A DNA stretch of 64,000 nucleotides from JBFMFR01 sp040752025 (lineage in GTDB: Bacteria > Chloroflexota > Anaerolineae > Anaerolineales > UBA4823). Shown here in pieces: positions 26,115 through 32,990 of the stretch. Where the stretch lies: assembly GCA_040752025.1 (NCBI GenBank), contig JBFMFR010000010.1, positions 1 through 64,000 on the forward strand, read 5' to 3'. How positions within the stretch are numbered: the first letter of the stretch is position 1; every line of letters starts with the position of its first letter. A program made the position numbers and the translations under genes. Under the pieces are notes generated by a model. It ran no database searches, was not told the origin of the DNA, and was given only the letters and a program-made list of their open reading frames with translations.

Positions 26115-26599
26115 AAGTTAGGAATTGAGAGGCGAGGACGATGGTGAGTGAGTTGAGTCTGGAGGAGTGGCTGAAGACGGTGCCAGAAAAGGTGCGATCT
26201 GATCCGCTTTGGGGCTCAACTTACTATCGCATGGCGATGTACCTGTACGAATTGGCCTGGAAGGATTGTGAATTGTTGCAAAAAGATTTCAGAGGGCGTG
26301 AAATTGTTCACCAGTTAGTTCGCAGCGCGGGGAGCATCTGTGCCAACATCGAAGAAGCGTATGGCCGTGGTGTGGGCTCAGCGGATTACCTGCGGATCAT
26401 GCGCATCGCCCTGGGTGAAGTTCGAGAAACGCAGGGCTGGTTTTTTCGCTCCAGGCAAATTCTGCCTGCTGATCTAATCCAGCGCCGTTCTGATTTGCTT
26501 GCCCAGATTGTCGCCATGTTGGCGAGCACAATCTCCAGCCACCGCCAGAACCTCTCGAAACGTTGACTGCTCTAACTTCTAATTTCTAACTCCTAACTT
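26115..26599. repeat. Inverted repeats bounding the S23-type gene
   Basis: AAGTTAGGA at 26115-26123 is matched in inverted orientation by TCCTAACTT at 26591-26599. The downstream side is a longer array of degenerate CTAACTT/CTAATTT/CTAACTCC units from 26572 to 26599. Together they enclose exactly the four-helix-bundle gene, like the ends of a small insertion between fadN and the thiolase gene. Confidence 0.6.
26141..26566 (+). CDS. Four-helix-bundle protein, S23/23S rRNA intervening-sequence family
   Basis: A 141-residue all-helical protein. The signature stretch is RGREIVHQLVRSAGSICANI, then EEAYGRGVGSADYLRIMRIA and LGEVRETQGWFFRSRQI, typical of the family first found in 23S rRNA intervening sequences and related to the Avd accessory protein of diversity-generating retroelements. 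Its function in stand-alone form is unknown; nucleic-acid binding as a pentamer is known for relatives. No reverse transcriptase or variable repeat is near. It sits between fadN and thiolase on the same strand, bounded by short inverted repeats, and looks like an insertion that keeps the operon's reading direction. Confidence 0.88.
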   Translation: MVSELSLEEWLKTVPEKVRSDPLWGSTYYRMAMYLYELAWKDCELLQKDFRGREIVHQLVRSAGSICANIEEAYGRGVGSADYLRIMRIALGEVRETQGWFFRSRQILPADLIQRRSDLLAQIVAMLASTISSHRQNLSKR

Positions 26600-26617
26600 T
26601 ACAAAGGAGAGATGACT

Positions 26618-27814
26618 ATGAGTACGATTGATCCTTCACGCGAACCTGTAATTGTGGCAGCGGCGCGGACGGCTGTGGGAAAGGCCAAGCGAGGTAGTTT
26701 GGCGACGACGCGGCCGGATGATCTGGCTGTGGTGGTGATCGAGGAACTGCTCAAGCGGGCTGAAGGGCTGGACCCCGCCGATATCGACGATGTGATCCTG
26801 GGCTGTGCCTTCCCGGAGGGCGAGCAGGGCATGAACATGGCGCGCATGGTGGCGCTGCGGGCCGGGCTGCCTGTAACAGTGCCTGCGGAAACGATCAACC
26901 GTTTCTGCTCTTCAGGGTTGCAAAGCATCGCCCACGGGGCTTTTGCCATCATGGCCGGGCAGGTGCAGGTGGTGGTGGCTGGCGGCACCGAGTCGATGAG
27001 CATGGTGCCGATGACCGGCTTGAAATTTGCGCCCATGCCCTACCTGGCGGAGAACATGCCCGAGGCTTTCACCGCCATGGGCCTGACGGCCGAGAACGTG
27101 GCAGAGCGCTATAACGTCAGCCGTGAAGACCAGGACGCTTTCGCCCTGGTCAGCAACCAACGCGCGGCCCAGGCCGTGGAAAGCGGGCGCTTCGACCCGG
27201 AGATCGCGCCGGTTGAAGTGTCGATCACCCAGCCAGGGAACGGCAAAACGCTGACTAAGACATTCGTTTTCAAACGCGATGAAGGCCCGCGCGGCGATAC
27301 CTCCCTGGCGGCGCTGGCCAGGCTCAAACCGGCCTTCAAAGAGGGCGGTACAGCCACGGCGGGCAACTCATCACAGATGTCGGATGGGGCAGCCGGTGTG
27401 ATCATCATGTCGCGCGCCAGGGCCGATGCGCTGGGACTGAAACCGCTGGTGCGCTTCGTGGCCTACGCCGTGGGCGGCGTACCGCCGGAGATTATGGGGG
27501 TTGGGCCGATTGTGGCTATCCCGAAGGTGCTCAAGCTGACCGGCATGGAGCTCAAGGATATCGAGCTGATCGAGCTAAACGAGGCTTTTGCGGCGCAAAG
27601 CCTGGCGGTGATCCGCGAGTTGGGCCTGAACCCGGAGATCACCAACGTGAACGGCGGCGCAATCGCCCTGGGGCATCCCCTGGGCTGTACTGGCGCTAAA
27701 TTGACCACGCAATTGATTTACGAAATGAAGCGCCGCGCGGTACAATTTGGGATGGTATCGATGTGCATCGGCGGCGGTATGGGCGCGGCCGGCATTTTCG
27801 AGAATCTGGCGTAA
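26618..27814 (+). CDS. fadA: Thiolase (acetyl-CoA C-acyltransferase)
   Basis: A 398-residue thiolase. I start at the ATG at 26618, eight bases after AAAGGAG; an ATG two codons earlier is too close to that site. All three catalytic elements are present: nucleophile Cys in NRFCSSGLQSIAHG (about 90), His in GGAIALGHPLGCTGAK (about 350), and Cys in MCIGGGMGAAG (about 380). With FadN upstream it completes the beta-oxidation cycle by cleaving 3-ketoacyl-CoA. The symbol is given by analogy to the Bacillus fadN-fadA-fadE operon. The S23-type gene separates it from fadN. Confidence 0.95.
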   Translation: MSTIDPSREPVIVAAARTAVGKAKRGSLATTRPDDLAVVVIEELLKRAEGLDPADIDDVILGCAFPEGEQGMNMARMVALRAGLPVTVPAETINRFCSSGLQSIAHGAFAIMAGQVQVVVAGGTESMSMVPMTGLKFAPMPYLAENMPEAFTAMGLTAENVAERYNVSREDQDAFALVSNQRAAQAVESGRFDPEIAPVEVSITQPGNGKTLTKTFVFKRDEGPRGDTSLAALARLKPAFKEGGTATAGNSSQMSDGAAGVIIMSRARADALGLKPLVRFVAYAVGGVPPEIMGVGPIVAIPKVLKLTGMELKDIELIELNEAFAAQSLAVIRELGLNPEITNVNGGAIALGHPLGCTGAKLTTQLIYEMKRRAVQFGMVSMCIGGGMGAAGIFENLA

Positions 27815-27884
27815 AATTTTTGCCGCTGTGCAGGTGGATGGCCAGTGCAGCGGCAATCAGTCAAACATCATAAGGAGAGCACAC

Positions 27885-28214
27885 ATGTCTGAATACACGG
27901 TCAAGCAGATGGTCTACAACCATGAGAAGGCCTTCCAACCGGAGCTGGCTCAAGGCGTCGATGCGGTGATCCAGTACAAACTGAGCGGTGAAGAAGGCGG
28001 TGATTACATTATCACGATCAAGGAAGGCAAATGCACGGTCAGTGAGGGCATTGCTGAAAACCCGGCGATGACGCTGAGCGCAGACGGACGCGACTTTGGC
28101 GATGTTTTGCTGGGCAAGGCCAATGGGATGCAGTATTTCATGATGGGCAAGCTCAAACTTGCCGGCGACCTGAACCTGGCGATGAAACTGACCAGCTTTT
28201 TCAAGATGGCGTAA
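27885..28214 (+). CDS. SCP2 sterol-carrier-like lipid-binding protein
   Basis: A 109-residue SCP2 domain. The frame is open from 27747, but the ATG at 27885 follows TAAGGAGAG and fits the fold. It shows DAVIQYKLSGEEGGDYIITI, then EGIAENPAMTLSADGRDF and LLGKANGMQYFMMGKLKLAG, the standard SCP2 core and its C-terminal helix. Such proteins bind acyl chains or acyl-CoA in a hydrophobic tunnel. Placed after thiolase in the fad operon and before its terminator, it probably presents or buffers acyl-CoA for the oxidation enzymes. Confidence 0.93.
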   Translation: MSEYTVKQMVYNHEKAFQPELAQGVDAVIQYKLSGEEGGDYIITIKEGKCTVSEGIAENPAMTLSADGRDFGDVLLGKANGMQYFMMGKLKLAGDLNLAMKLTSFFKMA

Positions 28215-28228
28215 GCTCTGACGATCAG

Positions 28229-28255
28229 AAACCGGCCGGGCAACCGCCGGTTTTT
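28229..28255 (+). terminator. Rho-independent terminator of the fad operon
   Basis: AAACCGGC at 28229-28236 pairs with GCCGGTTT at 28246-28253, followed by further T residues. It lies 14 bases after the SCP2 stop codon. Confidence 0.85.
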
Positions 28256-28292
28256 GATTCCTGGATTTATAATTCAGGAAGGAGATGAGGCT

Positions 28293-29768
28293 ATGAACGA
28301 AAAAGCGAATGTGCGTTTGAGCGTATGGCTGGGGTTGGCGGGTGTGGCGCTGGTGCTCGTGGGGGTCTGGCAAATCTGGGCGGCCGGCGCTGGATTGGTA
28401 AGCCAACATCTGGACATTGAAGGGCTGCCGGTTTTGGTGACGTCACCGGCTGGCGTCAAACCCGGCGAGCGGCCGCTGGTGCTGGTGGGGCATGGCTTTG
28501 CCGGGTCGGCCAGCGTGATGCGCGGCTTTGCGATCACATTAGCCAGGGCCGGCTACGTGGTGGCCGCCTGGGATTTCGATGGACATGGAGGCAATACCCG
28601 CTCCTGGCAGGCCTCTGACCTGCTGGCAAACGCCGAGCAGGTGTTGGAGCGTGTGGAAGCGCAGGGCCTGGCGGATACGAACCGGGTGGCGATCCTGGGG
28701 CACTCGATGGGCAGCGGCGTGGCGCTGGCATTCGGGCAGGAGCACCCGGAGGCCGCCGCTACCATCGCAGTGTCCCCGGTCGACCAGAAGGTTACCCTAC
28801 AACTGCCGCACAATTTACTGCTGATGGCTGGCAGCCTGGAAGCGCCTTTTTTGAGCAACGCCCAACTGCGTCTGGCGGAGGCCGGCGGCGCGGGCGGAGA
28901 CCCGGCCCAGGGAACGGGCCGGGCGCTGGTGGTGGTCCCTAACGTGGAACACGTCAGTATTTTGTTCGCGCCGCTCACGCACCAGACTGCTCGCCGCTGG
29001 CTGGACCAGACTTTTGGGCCTCAGCCCGGGGCGGAGGATTACCGTGACCTGCGCATCTTGTGGTATGGGGTGGCTATCCTGGGTTTTTTGCTGCTGGCAA
29101 ACGCCCTGGCGCCCTCGGCTGAGGGGAACGCCGCCCGGCCAGGTCTGGCTGTTTCAGCCTGGCGCCTGCTGGCCGCGCTGGCGGGTGGGGCGTTGGGAGC
29201 CGGGTTGTTGTTGTGGCTGGCGGGCAGGCTTGGCCTGGAACTGCGATCGATGCTGGGCTTGCTGGTTGGAGGCTATTTGCTGGTGTGGTTTGGTCTGGCG
29301 GGTGGCCTGGGCTGGCTGGCCGCAGGCTTTCGACCCGGGTTGCCATCTCGCAAGGCATTGGCAGGCGGCCTGGTAGCGTTCCTGGCCCTGTGGGCCGGGG
29401 TGGGCTGGCTGGGGCATTACGTCTGGCTGCACTGGCTGCTGGCCTGGCCGCGCCTGGTTTGGTGGCCGCTGGGCGTGGTCGTTTGCCTGCCCTGGTTCAT
29501 GCTGGTTGGGGAAGGTGTGCGCCGGTCAGGATGGGCCGGGCGACTGGCCTGGTGGTTGGGGCAAACGCTGCTGCTGGTGGTGGGGTTGTCACTGGCGCTG
29601 ATGCTCAACCCTGAACTCAGTTTCTTGAACTTGATCCTGCCGATGTTCCCTCTGGTGCTGGGCGCGCAGTTGCTGGGGACTGCCAGGCAGCGCAGCAGTT
29701 GGTCGTTCGGGCTAAGCGGAGCGGCTTTCGTAAGCTGGATCGTGTTGAGCGTCTTTCCACTGGCCTGA
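28293..29768 (+). CDS. Alpha/beta hydrolase fused to a polytopic membrane domain
   Basis: A 491-residue protein; AGGAAGGAG before the ATG at 28293 sets the start. One N-terminal helix (10-30) leads to an alpha/beta hydrolase domain at about 40-245 with LVLVGHGFAGSASVMRGFA, nucleophile Ser138 in GHSMGSG, and the catalytic His in NVEHVSIL near 223. From about 260 to the end come seven or more hydrophobic helices (ILWYGVAILGFLLLANAL, LLAALAGGALGAGLLLWLAG, and so on). The N-terminal helix puts the hydrolase outside the cell. I know no named family with this fusion; an ester or lipid substrate is a guess. Confidence 0.82.
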   Translation: MNEKANVRLSVWLGLAGVALVLVGVWQIWAAGAGLVSQHLDIEGLPVLVTSPAGVKPGERPLVLVGHGFAGSASVMRGFAITLARAGYVVAAWDFDGHGGNTRSWQASDLLANAEQVLERVEAQGLADTNRVAILGHSMGSGVALAFGQEHPEAAATIAVSPVDQKVTLQLPHNLLLMAGSLEAPFLSNAQLRLAEAGGAGGDPAQGTGRALVVVPNVEHVSILFAPLTHQTARRWLDQTFGPQPGAEDYRDLRILWYGVAILGFLLLANALAPSAEGNAARPGLAVSAWRLLAALAGGALGAGLLLWLAGRLGLELRSMLGLLVGGYLLVWFGLAGGLGWLAAGFRPGLPSRKALAGGLVAFLALWAGVGWLGHYVWLHWLLAWPRLVWWPLGVVVCLPWFMLVGEGVRRSGWAGRLAWWLGQTLLLVVGLSLALMLNPELSFLNLILPMFPLVLGAQLLGTARQRSSWSFGLSGAAFVSWIVLSVFPLA

Positions 29769-29893
29769 ATCGTAGAGTCTGGGGAACAATTCACCAGGCC
29801 TTGACGTCATGGCTTCGATAGGACGCTGCGGGGGAAATACCCCTCGGCGCACGATCATAAATCGAATGAGCCAGGATGGTAAGGAGTGTGAAT

Positions 29894-30766
29894 ATGTCTG
29901 CGCTTAAGAAAATTCAAATCATTTCGTTAGCACTGCTTGTGTTGGTCAGCGGGATGGGCATGAGCAGCCCGGCTGCCTTGTTCGATACCTGCGACCAGTA
30001 TTACACTCTGGGTAAGAGCGACAGCCTGGAAAAAGTGGCGGCGCGTTATAACCTGAGCCTGGCCGATCTGATGGACTTGAATATGATGCCAGTGCCCTGG
30101 TTTATCTTCCCGGGCCAGCAAGTGTGCGTATCGAAGCACGTGAATTCGCGCGGCCCGGATATCCGCATCGATGCGACCGTGCGCGACCAGTCGGTGAGGA
30201 TGACCGTACGCACCGGAGTCAAGAACGCCAGGGTGGATATCCTGATGGGTCCGGCCGGTTCCAAGGGTATCCGGGGGGTGAACGTGGGCGCGGCCAACAC
30301 CGGCAAGACCGGAGGGTTCCAGACCACGGTGAACATCCCTGCCAGCCTGAAGGGTGCCAACCATCTGGATGTGCGTGTGCAGTTGAAATCCTCTAAAGAC
30401 CCGATTCCCTTCCGGGGCATCAGCACCGGGTTTTACAACATGACCAGCGGTCCCAAAGGATACAGCGATGTACCTTCGATCGTGATCACCCGGGTGGTGC
30501 GCAATACGCGAGTGGATGTGACCATCCACAACCTGCCGCCCAATAAGAATTTCAATGTATTGATGGGCGCTTACCTGGGGAACAGGCATTACCCGTCTTT
30601 CAAAGTGGGCAGCCTGTCTTCGAGCGTGGGTGGTACGGTGACCGCCAGTTTCAACATCCCCTCAGGACTGTACCGGGCGAAAGAGATCGTGCTAGCTTTA
30701 CAGAATATCTCCGGAGGATGTTCAGTGTATAAGAAGTTTCTGAATCAGAACCAATCTTCGAATTGA
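29894..30766 (+). CDS. Secreted LysM protein with two repeated beta domains
   Basis: A 290-residue exported protein. AAGGAG seven bases before the ATG at 29894 decides the start. A signal peptide covers about 1-30. One LysM domain follows at about 33-80 (YYTLGKSDSLEKVAARYNLS, then PGQQVCV), which would bind peptidoglycan or chitin-like glycans. Two copies of an unnamed beta domain of about 95 residues follow: IRIDATVRDQSVRMTVRTGV...VDILMGPAGSKGIRG, and IVITRVVRNTRVDVTIHNLP...NVLMGAYLG. The same domain occurs in the LysM proteins at 31065 and 56445, so the three are paralogues. Each has its own transcript. Confidence 0.9.
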   Translation: MSALKKIQIISLALLVLVSGMGMSSPAALFDTCDQYYTLGKSDSLEKVAARYNLSLADLMDLNMMPVPWFIFPGQQVCVSKHVNSRGPDIRIDATVRDQSVRMTVRTGVKNARVDILMGPAGSKGIRGVNVGAANTGKTGGFQTTVNIPASLKGANHLDVRVQLKSSKDPIPFRGISTGFYNMTSGPKGYSDVPSIVITRVVRNTRVDVTIHNLPPNKNFNVLMGAYLGNRHYPSFKVGSLSSSVGGTVTASFNIPSGLYRAKEIVLALQNISGGCSVYKKFLNQNQSSN

Positions 30767-30790
30767 CCCCGTTTCGGGGCATGAAACGAA

Positions 30791-30836
30791 ACCAGCAGGC
30801 TGGTCTCGAGCGTGGGGAGGGGGCCAGCCGGCTGGT
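30791..30836 (+). terminator. Long hairpin between two LysM genes
   Basis: ACCAGCAGGCTGGTC at 30791-30805 pairs with GGCCAGCCGGCTGGT at 30822-30836 with one mismatch and one wobble pair. A smaller CCCCG-TTT-CGGGG hairpin precedes it just after the stop codon. No T run follows, but the position after the LysM gene suggests a transcript end. Confidence 0.5.
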
Positions 30837-30895
30837 TGATCTACGTTCGAGCGTAAAGAATCGAGAAAAATGCCATAGGATTTGCCGTTCTATTC

Positions 30896-30924
30896 TTGAA
30901 TAAATTTTGTTTACCATGTACAAT
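30896..30924 (+). promoter_or_regulatory. Promoter of the second LysM gene
   Basis: TTGAAT at 30896-30901 and TACAAT at 30919-30924 with a 17-base spacer. Transcription would start near 30931, which leaves a leader of about 134 bases before the ATG at 31065. Confidence 0.6.
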
Positions 30925-30980
30925 TAGGTCAATTCGGATTACGTTGCGGTAAAAATTAGTTGAGGTGTGAGTGAGTTGCC

Positions 30981-31019
30981 CCCAGGTAAAGGCGAGTCGG
31001 TGAAGTGGGAAAGCCTGGG
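30981..31019 (+). promoter_or_regulatory. Possible structured 5' leader
   Basis: CCCAGG at 30981-30986 can pair with CCTGGG at 31014-31019, enclosing a purine-rich stretch (TAAAGGCGAGTCGG, GAAGTGGGAAAG) inside the long leader of the LysM gene. The combination of a closing stem and conserved-looking GA-rich internal loops suggests a cis-regulatory RNA. It does not match any riboswitch consensus I can recall. Confidence 0.35.
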
Positions 31020-31064
31020 TAATTGTGTCATTTTGGGTTCCATTGTTTTGGCAAGGAGGAGTTT

Positions 31065-31952
31065 ATGAACAACCTGAGACGTTTTTTCATGATTTTGCTC
31101 GCATTGGTGATCGTGCTGGGTGGGACGGGCATATCGTTTCAGCCAGCTCAAGCGTCTGGCTGCGCCTACTATCACATCGTTTCGTACGGTGAGAGCCTTT
31201 CGTGGATTGGCCGTTACTACGGCATCAACTGGAAGACCCTGGCGTCGATCAACGGAATCCCGGCACCCTATACAATTTATGCTGGGCAGAAAATTTGCCT
31301 CACGGGAACTGGCACAGGTTATTACGGTTATTCTAACCAGTGGAGCTATACAGTTTCCAGGATAGTGAAGGATACAACCGTTGCCATCCAGACTTCCAAT
31401 TTCCCATCCAACGTCAAGTTCGAGGCTTTCATCGGGCGGCAGTCCGGGGCTACCGTGGATTGGGTCAAGGTGGCTGATGTGGACTCGGATCGCGGTGGGA
31501 AGTTCAAGCAGGTGTTCAACATCCCGCCAGCCTTCGCAGGCGCCTCACGATTGGCAGTGCGCATGGTACAGGCCAAGAAGGGCACGACCGTGGATCGCTG
31601 GTTCAACAACTATGACAGCACGATCGGCACGGGCGGGCCTGGCGGTGGCTGGTATTACGGCACTATTCCGACGATCTGGATTGTGGGCGTCGTGCGCAAC
31701 TCATCTGTTACCATCACCACTAACAGCTTCCCTCCGGGGCTGGTGTTCGATGTGTTGATGGGGCCGATGGGGACGCGCGGCGTGGGCGGCTACCATGTGG
31801 GCACACTGAATTCAGGCGCGGGTGGCACGCTGACGGCCACTTTCTCGATCCCGGCGCCGCTCCACGGTTCGCAGAAGATCGCCATCCGTACGCAAAACCT
31901 GGCAACGGGTTATTACAGCTACAACTGGTTCTGGAACAACACCACGCCCTAA
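31065..31952 (+). CDS. Secreted LysM protein with two repeated beta domains (paralogue)
   Basis: A 295-residue protein started at the ATG at 31065 behind AAGGAGGA. The signal peptide runs to about 30 (LALVIVLGGTGISFQPAQA). LysM occupies about 33-79 (YYHIVSYGESLSWIGRYYGI, then YTIYAGQKICL). Two beta domains follow, one at about 90-185 (TVSRIVKDTTVAIQTSNFPS, KFKQVFNIPPAF) and one at about 200-293 (IWIVGVVRNSSVTITTNSFP, VLMGPMGTRGVGG, TATFSIPAPLHGSQKIAIRT). The second is the closest match to the domains of the preceding LysM gene, which points to tandem duplication. A terminator follows at 32072. Confidence 0.9.
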   Translation: MNNLRRFFMILLALVIVLGGTGISFQPAQASGCAYYHIVSYGESLSWIGRYYGINWKTLASINGIPAPYTIYAGQKICLTGTGTGYYGYSNQWSYTVSRIVKDTTVAIQTSNFPSNVKFEAFIGRQSGATVDWVKVADVDSDRGGKFKQVFNIPPAFAGASRLAVRMVQAKKGTTVDRWFNNYDSTIGTGGPGGGWYYGTIPTIWIVGVVRNSSVTITTNSFPPGLVFDVLMGPMGTRGVGGYHVGTLNSGAGGTLTATFSIPAPLHGSQKIAIRTQNLATGYYSYNWFWNNTTP

Positions 31953-32071
31953 TGTGGTTGGGCTTGCTATAGGCGAGCTATTCCTGGGATCGTAAGCAAC
32001 TACGAACAAGACCTGACCTGATCTGATCGGGCCCGATGGGTCGCGGATGGAGTCTGGTAAATAGATGTGAT

Positions 32072-32104
32072 TGGCCTCGGACAAACGATCCGAGGCCATT
32101 TTTA
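32072..32104 (+). terminator. Rho-independent terminator
   Basis: TGGCCTCGG at 32072-32080 pairs with CCGAGGCCA at 32090-32098, followed by TTTTTA. It ends the LysM transcript about 120 bases after the stop. Confidence 0.8.
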
Positions 32105-32121
32105 TTCATCGAGGATCGTGA

Positions 32122-32703
32122 ATGTTCAATGTGCCTGTCGTAATTGTCAATGGCCTGCCCTGTACCGGTAAAACCACTTTGGGCAGGTGGATTGCACAAC
32201 AGTTCCATTTACCCTTTGTCTACAAGGATGGTATCAAGGAACTGCTTTTCAATACCTTGGGCTGGCACGACCGCCAATGGTCGAAGCGCCTGGGACCGGC
32301 CTGTTACGAACTGCTATACTATTTCCTGGCGGCGCAACTGGCAGCTGGCAAGCCCTGCGTACTGGAAGGTAATTTCTACCCGGAAGGCGCCGCCCCGCAC
32401 TTCCTGGCGCTCAAGCAAACTTACCGTTTCGAGCCGGTGCAAATCCTGTGCGTCGCGGATGGCGCGGTTTTAGTCGAGCGCTTCAAGCGGCGCTCGGAGT
32501 CGGGCGAACGCCACCCGGGGCACGTGGATCATTTGAACTACGCTGAACTCTCGCAAACTTTGCTCAAAGGCAGGCTTGAGCCTCTACCGATTGGCGGCCA
32601 GTTGGTTGAGGTAGACACAACCGATTTCGAGAAAATCGACTATGAGGCGCTGTCCCACACCATCGTGGCTGTGTTGGCAGCGCACCGTTGCAAGGTGAAC
32701 TGA
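32122..32703 (+). CDS. P-loop kinase-like ATPase (AAA_33/zeta-toxin type)
   Basis: A 193-residue NTP-binding protein. The Walker A motif GLPCTGKTT lies at about 10-18 right after a VVIVNG strand. A lid region with ERFKRRSESGERHPGH and a likely Walker-B-type strand KPCVLEGNF follow. The fold is that of small kinases such as chloramphenicol phosphotransferase, shikimate kinase-like or zeta toxin proteins, but no substrate motif is diagnostic. There is no adjacent antitoxin. Its ATG follows a terminator by about 20 bases, and the next gene is convergent. Confidence 0.82.
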   Translation: MFNVPVVIVNGLPCTGKTTLGRWIAQQFHLPFVYKDGIKELLFNTLGWHDRQWSKRLGPACYELLYYFLAAQLAAGKPCVLEGNFYPEGAAPHFLALKQTYRFEPVQILCVADGAVLVERFKRRSESGERHPGHVDHLNYAELSQTLLKGRLEPLPIGGQLVEVDTTDFEKIDYEALSHTIVAVLAAHRCKVN

Positions 32704-32714
32704 CTGTAGAGCGT

Positions 32715-32990
32715 TCAGTTCTGGCGGCGCGCTTGGGATGGGTCCGGTACTTCGCGGGCGGCTCTTTCCAACATCTTGAAGCTGTCGGCGATCAGGGCTT
32801 GCAGACGCTCCAGAGAGCCTGTCTCCAGGCTTTCTGGAGTTTCCAGTTGTTCTGCCCAGCGCAGGAGGGCGCCGCGCTGCCCGCTGGAGCGCCTGGCCCA
32901 CGTGGAGTCAACAGAGATGCGCTCCAGGCGCTGGATGAGCAGGCGCACCTGGTCGAGTAATTGCTGGCGCTGGGGCTCAGGCAGGCTCAT
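32715..32990 (-). CDS. Small helical protein coupled to the lipoprotein gene
   Basis: A 91-residue, highly charged helical protein (QRQQLLDQVRLLIQRLERIS, then ERLQALIADSFKMLERAAREV) of no family I recognise. Its ATG overlaps the TGA of the upstream lipoprotein gene as ATGA, which is good evidence that it is translated with it. There is no signal peptide, so it should stay in the cytoplasm. A repressor-like or chaperone-like role cannot be judged. Confidence 0.6.
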   Translation of the reverse strand: MSLPEPQRQQLLDQVRLLIQRLERISVDSTWARRSSGQRGALLRWAEQLETPESLETGSLERLQALIADSFKMLERAAREVPDPSQARRQN

